Assembly: GCA_020747065.1 (NCBI GenBank) | Contig: JAGMVK010000003.1 | Location: 3,410,001-3,474,000, forward strand | Source: Cadophora sp. MPI-SDFR-AT-0126 | Lineage: Eukaryota > Ascomycota > Leotiomycetes > Helotiales > Ploettnerulaceae | DNA length: 64,000 bases | Direction of reading: 5' to 3' | Part shown: positions 21,709 to 34,009 of the stretch, in pieces | Position numbering within the stretch: position 1 is the stretch's first letter | Layout: the number at the start of each line of letters is the position of its first letter | Notes under the pieces: generated by a model | What the model was told of the DNA's origin: nothing | The model's input: only the letters and a program-made list of their open reading frames with translations | Database searches by the model: none | Program-made: the position numbers and the translations under genes

Positions 21709-22947
21709 TCTGAAGATGGATAACGCTGAGATGAGGTAGGCAAGTAAAAGAATGTAGAAAGAGCTGGCTGGACTTGAAGAAATCGAGGAGCTCGGAGGAC
21801 TTTGTATGCCTCGAAGAAATGAGTCTGCAACAGGCTTGATCGAGTGTGAGACTGAGGCGTAAATACGGAGTCAGTAATCGAGGTCGAGTGTATTTGCGGA
21901 CAAAGAACGAAGGTCTCAAGTACTTTGGTATGCTTGAAGCAAAACTGTCGAAGATCTCAGACCGAGCTGAAATGCGCAGTGTGTTGTCGGAAGGAAGGGA
22001 GATATCAAGGCGGAAAGCGCTTTGCCCTCCTGTAGATATTCATCTTATGGACGCAAAATTGATCCATCGTTGCCTTTCTCAATAAGTAGGAACTCCAGCT
22101 GGTCGAACGATGGCTTCATCTTAGTGAAAATGGAGTTTGCTATTGAGGAGGCTTGCTATTGAGTTGTGGGGGGGTGAGTTGCCGGCCGTTGGTGGCGTCC
22201 CTAAGCGAGTCTATTCAGATCCCTTTTCGGTTCTCAATAGGAGTTAAGCGAGCGCCATACTTAGTACTAGGTCTCGACCTCGAAGTCACGAAAGAGAATG
22301 CAAATCGAATAAGAACGCGATCAGAACACGAAGCAAAAATCCAAATCTTTTCGAAGATTAGAAATGAGGTAGAACAAAACATCGCTTTACTATACGATAA
22401 CTTTTGAGATATGCTTTCGAAGCGAAATGTTTGTTTACAGGGGCTTTCTCTTTCCTCAGCAAGCTCTTGAGTACCCGACACCAAGCCGATCGTCGGGAAT
22501 TGACAAGACGGGTGGCACTAAGACTGAAGCAAGGTACCATCGTAAACTGCCCTATAAATGCAGGGCGATAAGAATAGAGAGGAGAATCCCGGCGTGGCTT
22601 CGACGAAGAGTCGCGACTTGCTGTTGTGGTATACGTGCGTTGCACAAGAGGGATAAGATCCGAGCCAGGGATAATTTCTGCAGCGAGGGGTGAAGATAAG
22701 CTACATGCGCGAGGCCTAGACCTTTTGTCCTGGTGGACCTGGGTGTAAATTCGGCGATTCGCTTTGAGGTGTCACGTGCTTCGAGAAACGAAGCTGAAAA
22801 AGGACATCAGCTCGAAAGCACTGATCATCGAGAGTCTAAGTTGAAGGTGTATTTTCTCAGAGGCAGTTGGGCCCTAGAAAACGGTCACTATATGCGGAAG
22901 ACGAGGCGTCCCTACCTCGTTATCAATATTCGCTGCCAAAGAAGCTC
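21709..22947. other. Intergenic: pheromone receptor promoter
   Basis: 1.24 kb upstream of the pheromone receptor, ending at the hydrolase stop codon. No protein-like frame, repeat or clear pheromone-response element was seen. Confidence 0.5.
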
Positions 22948-24301
22948 TCATTTCCCAACTCTCTCCTGGATAAACGTCTTCGTATCATCCAACGCCTCGC
23001 CAGCCTCCTTCAGCTGTGTCGACGGAAAGCCAATAAAACCATGGCAAGCACCTGAATAAACTTTCACCACCGCCTCACCGCCAAACATCATCCACTTGAC
23101 GCTCATAACAACAGTATCATCGACTAACGGATCCTCCGTGCCGATAGTGAAAAGTGCACTCGGAAGTCTGCCTCTGAACGGCGAGAAATCTTCGTAATAA
23201 GGGGAAATGGTGCCGGTCCTTCGTTCCTCAAGCGTTTGAGTAGGAAGGAAGGCATTCATAAAATGATCAATGATTTCCCCATTGAGAACGATTCTTCGCG
23301 GAAAGTGCTTTACCGAGGGGAGTTTACTGAGGTCGTAACAGCCAAAGTGAAGGAGGAGACCACCGGGAAGTTTGAAGTCAGGTTGGGTCTTGAGGAGGTG
23401 GAAAGTAGTAACAACGGAAAGATGTGCACCGGCCGACTGCGTGCGGTGGATAACGTTAGCGCGAAAATAACAGGAGATTTGAGACAAAAAAGCAGCAGAA
23501 GGCGGTGGTGAATCAGGAGGGTTAATTTGTATCCTCAACGAACAATTGTCCTCGGAAAAATCCCTTAACTTGAAAGATCATCATGAGAGACCAGAAGTGC
23601 AATTTCAGAAGAATAGATATTGTAACGTACCTCTCCACCAATGAACGTCAATGGTGCTCCATAGAGACTCTCAGCATTCTTTACAAGGTACTCTCCTTCG
23701 TTGTGTCAGCCTGCAAACACCAATACTCTCCTTCTCTTCTCAGACCCAGAAGAGCAGATACTCACCGGCATCAATACAATCCTCCGGACCTTTCGGAAAT
23801 GGATCTTCAGGCGCAACTCTATAACCCACCGAAACAGTTGCCAAATCCCCAACATCAGCATAGAACTGCAATAATTGATCATGGCTCTTCTCATCCCCAA
23901 GAACCCATCCACCGCCATGAATATGCATCACAACACCCTTTACGCCCTTCCTCTCCTCGTCCGTCTTCCTCGCTTGAGGATAGACCAATCGGCAGGGGAT
24001 ATCCCTGCCCTTCTCTCGAGACGGGATGGTGATGTCGAGAGCTTGGGGCAGCACGACTGGTGGTGGGAGAGCGGTTTCGCCGGCCCACCGCATCCGGCGA
24101 TATTCCGCTGCTCCAACCTGGAAGGTTCGATTGTCAGCCTTTACCCAATGAGTATAGAAGACAACATAATCGTACCTTAAACCAAGCTGCCGCAGCGTCG
24201 AACCTAGATTCTACCAAATCATTGAACTTTCTTGATTGTTCCGAGCTTGACGCGGGGTCGAACTTGGCGGCACTGATGGTAATGTCCGAGGTGAGAGACA
24301 T
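22948..24301 (-). CDS. Alpha/beta hydrolase, HSL-type esterase
   Basis: Probable cytosolic esterase or lipase for short acyl or aryl esters. Exons are 24301-24176, 24117-23766, 23695-23631 and 23436-22948, with introns of 58, 70 and 194 bp; 343 aa. The hormone-sensitive-lipase oxyanion motif HGGGW is at 109-113, the nucleophile Ser182 in GGESAGAH is assembled across the third intron, acid Asp283 is in GTEDPLVDD, and His313 is in ACHGF. No signal peptide or membrane segment is present. The start at 24301 was chosen because it adds a 42-codon first exon in phase with the rest. The promoter side carries a perfect inverted repeat at 24458-24478. Neighbours (membrane protein, P450) do not fix a pathway. 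Confidence 0.9.
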
Positions 24302-24832
24302 GGCTGCGATTCCAAAATAGACAAACTTATCATGAGATATCTGAGGAAAGAAATCTGGGGGTTGAGACGAGACTTAAGTATCGGCACTGAAACCGACCCC
24401 AGGATTCTGTGCCCACACAGTCGGAACCGATCCGACATCGACCATCGCGGGGTACTCTCCCCAACGTGGGGTTGGGGACCGCGGGACGGAGAATCGGGAT
24501 ATGGACCACCGATCCTCGGTAAATGAGTTCCACCGTCCAGGGGAGAAAGGGAGAATGAGAAGGAACAAAACAAAGCTAAATCAAGAGAAAATGAATACAA
24601 GCTCACAATTTAGACACAGTCCACCCACAGAAGAAGAAGAAGAGGAGAAGAAGGAAAGAAACTGTATAAATCGAGAACATTTTCCAGGCCGAATATCCCC
24701 CAACCATCCGTGGTATCAACCAACCAACCAACCGAAAACACCAACGCTTCCTCCAAAAACTAAGGGTATACATCCTTATACTTGTACACATTAAGCATTA
24801 TATCATCATACCTGCTGCGCTGCCTTCACCAC
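24302..24832. promoter_or_regulatory. Hydrolase promoter with perfect inverted repeat
   Basis: 531 bp between the hydrolase start and the end of the next gene. TCCCCAAC and its exact complement GTTGGGGA flank a 5 nt spacer at 24458-24478, about 160-180 bp upstream of the hydrolase ATG. A nested CCCCA-ACG-TGGGG is also palindromic. Several ACCGA(C/T)CC-like words lie nearby (around 24390-24520). Such symmetric GC-rich words fit a dimeric fungal regulator site; the factor is unknown. Confidence 0.45.
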
Positions 24833-26316
24833 CTACTTCTTGATCGCTCTGCCCTGCAGGCGATCAATCCTCACATTTGTAGGCATCCTCCCATTCGTCG
24901 GTTTTCTCTCCCTACTACCCATCGGCTTCTGGCCGACGACCTTGTACTTTCCCCAATTGACCAGCGAAGCTATCATTTTGAGCGGAAGACCGGCTAGAGC
25001 GCTGAGCGCTTGCAATGGAAGAACAATAGCACCGGCGGCCGACTCGAGAATAATGCCTGCGAAGCCGCGATTGTGTGTATTATTAGCAGCGGCCGCGGCG
25101 AGCGAAATGGCGTCGTTCAATCGGGACTCTAGGTCATGAAGTCTGGACTCCGTCTGGAAAGCTTGTAGTGTTGCTCGTTTCTCGTATCGTCTCACCGCAC
25201 GGTTTAATGCATCGAGGTCCGGTTGTAGAGATCTCCTTACCTCGGTGGTAAGGACTGCAGATTGCTTGCCGCTCAGTGTAGGTTCTGCCGCAGCATTATT
25301 CGTTTCTGCAATCGAGTTTCGAGCTTCCAAATCCTCGAGTCGGCGTGTGAGCTCTTGCACTTCTCCCACACTGCCCTTCGTAGAGTCGTATGGATTTGCG
25401 TTGACTACTCGTTGCAGATGCAATGTTCGTGCCTGAATCAATTTGACCAAATGTGCCATTGGTCGCAGTTCTGATGCAAGGAGGAATATGGTCAGGTTGT
25501 AGTTCGAGACCAACCCTTCCGAAGGCCTGGTCAACTGCCCGCGAATGGTGTGAAGTAAATAGGCGCCAAGGGCCGGGAATAGAAAACATGATAGGAGAGC
25601 AAGAAGCTCGTGAGTATATAATTCGTTCGTAGCAGCTTCGTGTGCAGGGAGTCGTCTCGTGGGCTTCGGGGCTGGTGACGATGGTTCATCTTCTTCTGGG
25701 ACTTCCTCCAACGTCGCCTGCGAGAAGCTTAATGGATTCTCGTCTTCGCTTTCCTCACTTATTATCGTATCACCATTATACTCCTCTGTCGTTCGCATCG
25801 ATTGAGCTGAATGGTACCAGTCCCTAGATCCAAATCAGCCCTCTGCAAGCAACAAGCAATAGTAAACAAAACTCAAGACACTCACCAAGGCAACCTCACC
25901 GACCAATTCAAAAATATTGCCGCCAATCCCAAAAGCATCACATCCGTAATAACGGAACTCCCATTCGTGAACAGCATTCCCCCCAACGCAGGCAACAGCG
26001 CGAAAGCCAGCGGCGCTGAATCCCAGGCCGAAGAATCATGAGTCGAAGCATCATGGCCGGTCGCGCTGGGTTTCGGGAGTAGCAGATCATCCGTCGAGCT
26101 CTGAAACGATTTCCTAGCTTCCCTCAGCGAGTAGTCTGAGAAGGTCGAGCTCCTTCTGCGGATCCCTTGTGTCGGCGTCGCGTCTTGAGATGTTGAGAAG
26201 CGATTTGTTGGGGGGCGGTGCCGGAATTGTGAGGATTCGTCGGTGGTTAGGACGCGTCGAAGTGGCGTCCCGACTGGGGAGGATGGTTTGCCGGGGGAGG
26301 AGATGTCCTCTGGCAT
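24833..26316 (-). CDS. Coiled-coil membrane protein of unknown function
   Basis: Two exons (26316-25886 and 25823-24833, 62 bp intron) encode 473 aa. The N-terminal about 90 residues are disordered and Ser/Arg-rich. Two hydrophobic segments follow near LAFALLPALGGMLF and ITDVMLLGLAAIFLNW, then an acidic linker, then another pair of segments (ELLALLSCFLFPALGAYLL; NLTIFLLASELRPM). The rest is a long alpha-helical region with heptad character (QELTRRLEDLEARNSIAETN and following), a hydrophobic Gly/Ala stretch (GFAGIILESAAGAIVLPLQA), and a strongly basic C-terminus. I do not recognise a named family, but the layout looks like a conserved fungal endomembrane protein. Gene structure is well supported by phase; function is unknown. 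Confidence 0.78.
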
Positions 26317-26945
26317 CGTGGTGATGTCGGGTGAAGGTTGAGGAGGTGATATTATCTGGGCTGAGATGCGAGTGTAGCGGAACGGAACCTGGGGATGCTT
26401 GGCGAGATGGCTGATGACGTGCAGGGCGATGCGATCCGCAACAGGGATCAGAAAAATGGAAATATCGGTTGAAACTTCTTTTTGAATAATCAGTTTGTAA
26501 TAAGAATGAAAGGAGGTAAAACCGTGGCCTCGACGAGATATAGAGGTTGAGACTGACTTTATCGGTACACCTACGTCGTCATGAATCGATCGATCGACAG
26601 CTGAGCGCGTCTCAGTAGCCTCACATATTTGGACCTCTTGAAATGGGTGCCGAGCATAGGCTGCAGGAACGAATCAACATCCAGCATCATTATCTTCCGA
26701 AATGTGGGTGGAATGCAGGCACATGAATAATCTGTGGGTACTGTGGACAGGGAGCGATTGTTGGAATTACAGGGTTCAAAACTCACCAGGTGGAAGTTCA
26801 TGAGTTTGCTATTAAGTATTAGAACGAGCCAATTGAAATCTAAAAATCCTATCATTATCATTAATACTGGTTTTTCAGCCCCCAATTGGCTCTTCGGTAT
26901 GTTCTTCCATCCACGCCACATCCATCCTGAGCCCCGCTGTCTGAT
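26317..26945. other. Intergenic between membrane protein and P450
   Basis: 629 bp covering the promoter of the membrane protein gene and the 3' end of the P450 gene. A minus-strand frame here has no protein-like features. Nothing else seen. Confidence 0.5.
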
Positions 26946-29061
26946 TCAATAACAATCCCAGAACCTTTCCTTTCCCCTTTCGATAAACCTAATAGGCACC
27001 TCATCCCCAGGTAACATGTGCAAGGTAATAGTCTGCTCGCTCCTCCTAATAATCTCCTCTGCTCTCTTCAATGCCTTCCCATATACTTCCCTCCTCTCCT
27101 CCCCCTCCATCCTTGCAACCTCCTCATCACTGGCCCAGTTCGACACATCAAGCTCCACGCTATACTTCTGAAACAAGGTGGACAGAACAGCCGTACCTTC
27201 AACCTGCGCGAACCGTCGACCAGGACAAGCGCGTTGGCCTTCCGAATAGGAAATAAATGATCCTTTAAGGGGCTTGAAGAGGGATGTTGCGCCGGACATC
27301 TCGAAAGAGGCGGTCTCGAGTCCATCAACTGCTTCCTTGGCACTGTCACCCTTCTCGAGAACGTGCGAAGTGTCCATAGCAGACCCTCCTCGTGGAAGCC
27401 AGCGTTCCGGCATGAAATCATTTGGCGACTCGGGCCAGTATCTTGGATTGCGATTTGTCCCCACCACATTGAGGTGTAGGAACATTTTATCTGGAAACGT
27501 AATCTGCTTGCCGTCGACCGTCACGGTCTGTTCCCCGTTGGCTTGCTTTGGAATATTAAGGATGGCGGGGATGAGTCTCAATTCCTCCAAAAGGACAGCG
27601 CCCACCATGGAATTCCAGAGACGTGGCATATCGTTCAAGTAGGAGAAATCTGAAGCGGGCTTGGAACCGAGGACACAGTCAATGTCCGCTTGCATGCGGC
27701 GTTGGGCAGAGGTGTTCATCGCGAGTAGGAGAATGCTGAAGTGGATGTTGTTGGCTGTTGTTTCGTGACCCGCGAAGAGGAAGATGAATGAGTTGCCGAG
27801 GATCTCTTCTCGTGTGAGGGTCGCTGATGTTGGGTTTGTAGTCCTACGATTGGAATTTGCTTCGGAGTAATTGGCTTTAATCATCGGTCCTGAATGAAAT
27901 GAGTCCTGTTTTTCAAGGTTGGACATATCACATACCTAACAGATCCATGGTACCTTGCTCACTTTCCCGGAGAGTCATATGTTTCTTCTTGATATCCAGG
28001 AGCTCCCCAAAATACATCACGCATTCATGGAACGCCTGATAGGCAGTTTGATGTACCTTGAGTGGAGATTTTTCTGGGCTGAAATTAGATTGAATAAGAA
28101 TGGTAGTTTTAAGTAACTTACTCAACATCCAGGGTGGGAAGATAACAAACCAAATCAACTGCTTCAATAGTTGCGTCAAGCCTCCCTGGAATGAGAGCTC
28201 ATGATCTCCCGTGAGTGACTTGTCACTAAACCCAGGGATTCCTCTCTTTCCGAGTTTTTCTTCTCCCTCATTCGGCCACAAAGTCGGAACTCCAAATCCA
28301 GCTGCACAAATAACATGTAGGCTGAGCGTCGCCGCATCGATAGCTGCATTCCCTACCGTCATCCTCTCCCTCGAATTACCCTTCTTCTCTGCCCATACAC
28401 TCATCATACCTTCAGCCTGTCTCACACTCTCCTCAAACACCAATCTATTACTCTTCTCCGAAAAGCTCGGTCCTACAATCTTCCTATGTCTTTTCCATTC
28501 TTGTCCTTCCTGTGTCAAGATCGACTTCCCGAAGAGATCAACAATCTTGTATCGCTGAACTGGCTTGAGGAAATCGGTCTTCCTGGTGGTAAGCTGTGTA
28601 CCTAACTCGGCATTTGACGTCTTCAGATACATGAGGAAAGGCGTGACAATGATGTACGTATCGCCGTATTGAACCTCTGCGATCCGTGGCCTAGACCAGG
28701 AAACTTGGCGATCGATGAGCCTTTGAAGATGTGAGCTTCGGTGGATGCAGCTCAAGGGACAACAAACCAGACCCATCCCCAGTTTTGGATCACGGGAGTG
28801 CGACGTAGAATTGGTCCTATGATTCCTGCGAGGAAGACCCATCCATATCCAATTGGGTAGAATGCTGCCACTTAGTGTCAGCCATAGAGCTTGTGCATTC
28901 GCTTCGAGAAACCAAGCCTCGAACACCAAATACTCACGGCCAACAAGATACGGCAAGCCAGTCCTCTTCGCGTGTTGGATATTGATCCAAAGACAGTACG
29001 AGTACTTCCCGATCCCATACGCCAGCAGCAACCAAATCGTGAGAGGAACAATTCCAACCAT
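26946..29061 (-). CDS. Cytochrome P450 monooxygenase
   Basis: Haem-thiolate monooxygenase, ER-anchored by an N-terminal helix (VPLTIWLLLAYGIGKYSYCL). My five-exon model is 29061-28938, 28864-28768, 28690-28122, 28073-27936 and 27889-26946; all phases agree and give 623 aa. Key motifs: I-helix AGHETT at 349-354, ExxR as E411-E-L-R414, FMPERW at 468-473, and a haem loop with Cys531 in YSEGQRACPGRR (Tyr replaces the usual first Phe). A Ser/Glu-rich insertion of about 40 residues sits before the haem loop. The second intron (28691-28767, GTTTGT donor) is the least certain: the genomic frame there contains a stop, and several acceptors are possible. Intron 3 is 48 bp and stop-free. Substrate unknown. 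Confidence 0.87.
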
Positions 29062-29249
29062 TTTGTCCTCACAACCTTCACAGCTAACTCATGCAACACC
29101 ACTTTATTATTAAATCGAAACAAGTTCCGTACTTGGCCCTCAATCTGAAAGTAGAGGATGGAATGAAAAGTTGAAAATATGCAGGAACAAGGAAAGCAGA
29201 GCTGAGGTCAGCTCGAAAAAAGACGAGAAGAAACACGACCCCGCCTAGT
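29062..29249. other. P450 promoter region
   Basis: Sequence immediately upstream of the P450 start codon; no distinct TATA or repeat recognised. Confidence 0.4.
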
Positions 29250-29728
29250 AACATCCCCAGTTCAGCCATTCTTTATCCTTCTCCATGACCGTCCGCCACT
29301 TGCGCTGTACCCTGAAAGCTTATTTGAACACAAGCGTATAGAACGCGAGCTGATTGCCTGGCTGGGGAGGCACTTTGTGTCACTGTCACCCGCTCGGAGA
29401 TGGCACTTCCGCCCGCTAGACAAATCATCAGCCGTCGCTCGTACAAGCTGATCTGCCTGCAGCTTGGCGGCTACTCAATGCCGGCCTTGGTGCGCTGGTT
29501 GGTGAGCTTGACTTGAGCCTCAATTGGGATGCACAAACATATTTCTTGAGATGGGAGGGGCATGGTACCTTTCTGGACTTCCAGTGGGATCTTGGGGATG
29601 TGTTGAGAAAGAGAGAACTTGAAACACAGATCGCGGATCTGACATTAGACTGCTGGGGTTTGAAGCCAAAGGAACCAGGTGTGAAGCAAGCTGGAGTGCA
29701 GGTAGCCAACACTCCGGCATACGAAAAT
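29250..29728 (+). pseudogene. Possible gene remnant or unrecognised exons
   Basis: Two adjacent plus-strand frames look coding in composition but are offset. The first (to a stop at 29449-29451) includes LALYPESLFEHKRIERELIA. The second (29420-29728) includes NAGLGALVGELDLSLNWDAQ and RWEGHGTFLDFQWDLGDVLR and ends just before a good GTAAGA donor. They overlap with no visible intron between them, so a single frameshift would join them. A possible final exon follows CTCGACAG at 29997. I recognise no family. Either a decayed gene, a sequencing frameshift, or coincidence. Confidence 0.3.
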
Positions 29729-30972
29729 GTAAGACTTCCATGCCCTTTTCTCTTTCTCAAATTTCTCCGAAGAAAAAAATGAACCATGAACAACGGATGT
29801 TGCAGCCCTCCAGGGGAAGGGGGGAAGAGAGTGGGGGGGGGGGGGGGCCTTACGTAACGTCGCCTGACTTTATTGGTCACTCACTGTCTCTACAAGCGCG
29901 TCGGCCCTGCATCTTGCATCTGCTCTTGTCTGCTTCTCATGGCATCCTCTTTACTTCTCCTACCTTACAGCTTCTGATCGTGTTTTCTCTCGACAGGATA
30001 ATTTCTCTAGTAAGCCATGCTTACCATGTTTAGAAGAAGAGTATCACCGCCCCACTCCGATGGCAACGAGTTAATCATTCTCTCAAGAGCTTAGCACTTA
30101 CAGTTTCACAATTTGACTCAAAGGATCAATTGACGGAACTACCGCTCATCTGTCTTGGTCATTTGCTGAGGCTTTAATTGGTCTGCTGCTCTTTCATGGT
30201 GGAGGACTGATGTATGGCGAATAATGGGAGTTTCCTACGATGCGGCAAATGGTGGGCTGACTCGACAGTAACATCATCTTCTTTCCTTTGTGGCGGCTCG
30301 TCTGGCTCACACTTCCCGAGCGTGACTATAAAATGATGGTGCAGAAGAGGTCTACTGATATCGCGGCCCCAGTCAAACTTGATATCCTTCTGGTCATTGA
30401 CATTTCGTTTCTCTGGATGTACCGATGCATCTGGGTGACAACACAATCTTCCCCCAGAGCAGCGATGAACTGCTTATCTTCCTGACTAGGAATACTCGGG
30501 TTGAACGGTTCAATATTTGCAATGCCATGAAATGATCTCATCACTCTTAACATGATGTTGACTCATATTGCAGAATCCCCAACAGCTCGATTCAAAGCAA
30601 AGGCTTTCAGGAGCGGCCTCGACAGGTTGCCCCTAAGGTCGATCTCGTGGTGGGCTTCGAATTTCTATCTCTGGGCTAAACTTCCCGACTTCTTGTCGGA
30701 GGCGGCTGAACTCTGATGTAAATTGTCTGTGTAAGGTAGTGAAGGCTTGCGATGTTGCTGTTGCCTCATGGTGGGATAAGTGGCCTCGCTTAACATACCA
30801 ACCAAGTGAATGTCACGTAAACACTACGACCGACTCAAGAGCACAGAGGTTGCAGATACATTCAATTGTTGCATTATGCCCAGGCTTTTGGTGTTCCCAT
30901 GAGCGAAAATATTTCAAGCTCGTTCTGTAATTGTACGCTCCCCAGTCTCCGCCAATTCCAAAATTGCCCATT
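29729..30972. other. Intergenic with poly-G run
   Basis: 1.24 kb before the aminopeptidase stop codon. Contains 15 consecutive G at 29833-29847. Short frames on both strands show no protein-like character. Confidence 0.5.
29833..29847. repeat. Poly-G run, 15 G
   Basis: Fifteen consecutive G, preceded by GAGTG. Long G runs are rare in this window and prone to length error and G-quadruplex-like structure. Confidence 0.85.
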
Positions 30973-32538
30973 CTATACGACATTCTTGCTCTTGTGCGAG
31001 CAGCTATGTGTATCAGCAGCCTCTTGAGCGGCATGAGCCCACTTCGCAAACTCGGCACGAATCTGCATCTTGTTTCTGCGATTGATGGTTGTCTTGGTAC
31101 GAGGAGGGACCCCCTCCAGAGAAAGTGCAAACTTCGCGGCAGCCACACCGGCGGCCTTGGAGTTGATAGTCAAGGCTTCGGAGTCGATGTTTGCGGTAGT
31201 GTCGCAAACGAGATGGTAGCATGGATCGTTCCCAGTTCCGGTGAACAGACCAGAAGATGGAATACCTAATTGGAGGAATCCAACATAATCTGAACCCGTT
31301 CCAAAACCACCATAGTAGGCCGGCTTGCCCTCGGCAACTAGGTAGTCGTAAAGAATCTGAGCTCCCGGGGCGTCGCCTGGGTTGTCGCCTTTATAGACAG
31401 CCCATATTGGATTTGGTGAACCTATCATATCGTAGTTGAAATAAAATTTTATCTTGTCTGCCTCCTCCTCGCTCAATTGAGACGTGTAGTAAAGAGATCC
31501 AATGAGGCCACTTTCTTCGGCTCCCCACCAAGCAAAGCGAACCTTGTTCTTGAAACCCTTGTAATGTCGGAAGGCTGTCAAAATTTCCAGGATACCAGAA
31601 GATCCTGAACCATCGTCATTTATACCTGGACCCGCTTGGACGGAATCCAGATGAGCGCCGAGCATAACGACGCTGTTCGGGTCTCCTTCCTTGGTCTCAG
31701 AGATGATGTTCCAACTCTCACGCTCCTCGAACACGGAATCAACGAGAAGATTGACGATGAGTTCCTCGCCAGCTGCGAGGCGTGCTTTCCATGCTTCTCC
31801 GATAGGCTTGGCGACAACAGCAACAGGAGAGATGAGGCCAATGTTCTCAGCAGAGAGAGTGGCGCTATTAGGAACACCATCAACTTGATGCCAGAGGATG
31901 ACACCAAGCGCGCCAAGATCTTTTGCGAATCTCAATTTAATCGAAATGGCACAAACACCACGCTTGATAAGGAGAATCTTGCCAGTCGGATCAATGCCCT
32001 CCCAATCTGCCGCCTCACACATCGAACCTGGGGAGTTGTCAGTGATACAGAATTTTCGAGGCCTGTCTCCTTGACATACCTGTCACATCATTGACGGGTG
32101 TGTCGAGAAGAGGTGCAGTAACTCCGCCAGGTAGTGGGGTAGCATTGTTATAAAGCAACGTGATCACTGGAACACCCTCGCCATCCGGACCAGTGACTGA
32201 GATATCACGAGTCTGCTCGAAAGTGTGGTTAAAATACTGCAGAGACGTGTCGAAAGCATTTCCAAATCTGGTCTGAACCCTTTCGAGCACATAATCCGAA
32301 GAAGCTTTGTATCCAGGAAGACCAAAGGCTCTGTTTCCGCCATTCTTCTTGGCGATTTGGTTCAAATTCCAGAGATTACGCTCCAAGCTAAGTTCGTGAG
32401 CAATCTTTTCATGCAATAATTTGGTCCGACTCACTCGACTTGCTTGACGCCAGCCTCAATCTTTTCTGGAGTCAAAAGTTCAGTGGCAAAAGACTGGCAG
32501 GCGAACAACGCCACGGCAATTGATGCAACGGCCTTCAT
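30973..32538 (-). CDS. Secreted M28 aminopeptidase with PA domain
   Basis: Zinc-dependent exopeptidase releasing N-terminal amino acids from peptides outside the cell. Exons are 32538-32435, 32387-32080 and 32027-30973 (introns 47 and 52 bp); 488 aa. Signal peptide MKAVASIAVALFACQSFA, then a pro-like segment. A PA (protease-associated) insert covers roughly residues 115-230 (GKILLIKRGVCAISIKLRFA). The M28 domain follows with expected metal ligands His263 and Asp275 (GAHLDSV, GINDDGSG), catalytic/ligand pair Glu308-Glu309 (WGAEESG), Asp337 (YDMIGSP) and His409 (CYHLVCDT). This matches the fungal leucine-aminopeptidase-2-like group. Exact substrate preference is not readable. Confidence 0.94.
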
Positions 32539-34009
32539 GATTGATCTTTGAACGTGAAATCAATCGTGAATTCACTCGCAATCGTTCGGAGAGGAAATGA
32601 GGAAGCGACAGCGTGACCGAAAGGCTCATCCGCTTTCCGGAGGTGCCTTCATTTATGTCGCTCTCTCGCCATACCGTGACCAAGACGCCATCGCCCTTGT
32701 AATGCGAGCAAGATACGATCATCACAATATCCGGATCCTGGAACCTCGCATTGGAAGGTGCCAAGAAGGTGTGATTGCAACTTGTGCCTGAATTGGCAGG
32801 ACCCAAGACTTTTGTATGAGGCGCGACCGGGCTTGGAAGCTTACACGTGATAAGGATACGATACTTCCCAGCATACATTCTTCGTTGATGCATAAATGCG
32901 GATCGTCGTGCTAGAAACTGCCTGATAAAGTTAATGGAACATCTTGGCTCTGATCTCGAAGATAGCGATTGTTCAGGCGACTATTCCTCTCGCTTCCGGA
33001 GGTGGCGGATGTTTTTCTCCGCAGGGGCATCAGTCGATCTGTTAAGTCCATAATTTGAGGCGTAAGATATAGAGTGATCCAGATTTTATCTTTATTAAAA
33101 CGCGATTCGTTTGCTCGCTATAGTTAGCCTTACCCAGGCCTCCTTTCAAGTTAGTGCTGGAATTGTGCTGTAGTCTCGCTTACTGGATAGGGGGCTAGAC
33201 AAGCGAATGTTTATGTCCGCTTAGAATGCGATGGATATTCAGTAGAGCTCAAAAGATAACACTTGAGCCTTCCCCTCTTCCAAAAACTTTGCTGCTATTC
33301 CGTACATGATCCCATCAGAATAAATGCCCTCAATAATTCCTAGTAGTTTCCCGACAGGCCGAAGAATAACATGAGTCGAACAGCCAAACAGCACGGTAAT
33401 CACGCCACCAGATCGCTCCCTTCCTGAGTAAGACGCTTGCCTGGGGTGACCCTTTATCGTAACAATGAAGTCTCTGGGTTAATCGATACAGACATCTTCT
33501 ACGGTCAATTGCAAGTTTTGCTCAAATGAATCAATTGCTTCTAGTGTCCAAGTTGGGAGATCACTGCTTCTGCTCCAGTCGTTTTGTCATGTGTTCCAGA
33601 ACATCCCTATCAGAGTTGACTTGAGTCGTAGATACAGTGCACGTGGGACATGTCAAGAAGATGGAGGCTAAATGAACCAGTGATTTCAAAATCTGTAAAC
33701 TTCTAACAGCATGATATACACAGAATTCTATGGCCACACCTCTTCGCTAGTCAAATTCGTCTCACATACCGCCTGACCTGGCGCATATATCTTGGCTTAG
33801 GAAAATGAGTTTCAAAGTCTTGTCATTTACCTAGCCAATTAATTTAAGCCAAGGCTGTCGGCTTCCAAATGAGCCCAACTGACAAGATTCTTTCGCACCA
33901 GAGACACCGCCCCATCCTGGATCGGATCCCCCACCTCGAACTGGTGTACTGAACTTACTCGCCCCTCAGTGCAGACTGTCTGTCTCTGCAAGCGTCGACA
34001 TCTTTTTCT
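32539..34009. other. Intergenic, no gene recognised
   Basis: 1.47 kb between the aminopeptidase start and the end of the duplicated membrane protein gene. The part from about 32900 to 33950 is stop-rich in all frames and somewhat AT-rich. No repeat unit, terminal inverted repeat or RNA gene was recognised. Confidence 0.5.

Noticed and set aside
24833..29061. Secondary-metabolite cluster around the P450
   Set aside because: No synthase, cyclase, methyltransferase or pathway regulator nearby; a single P450 next to an esterase is not enough.
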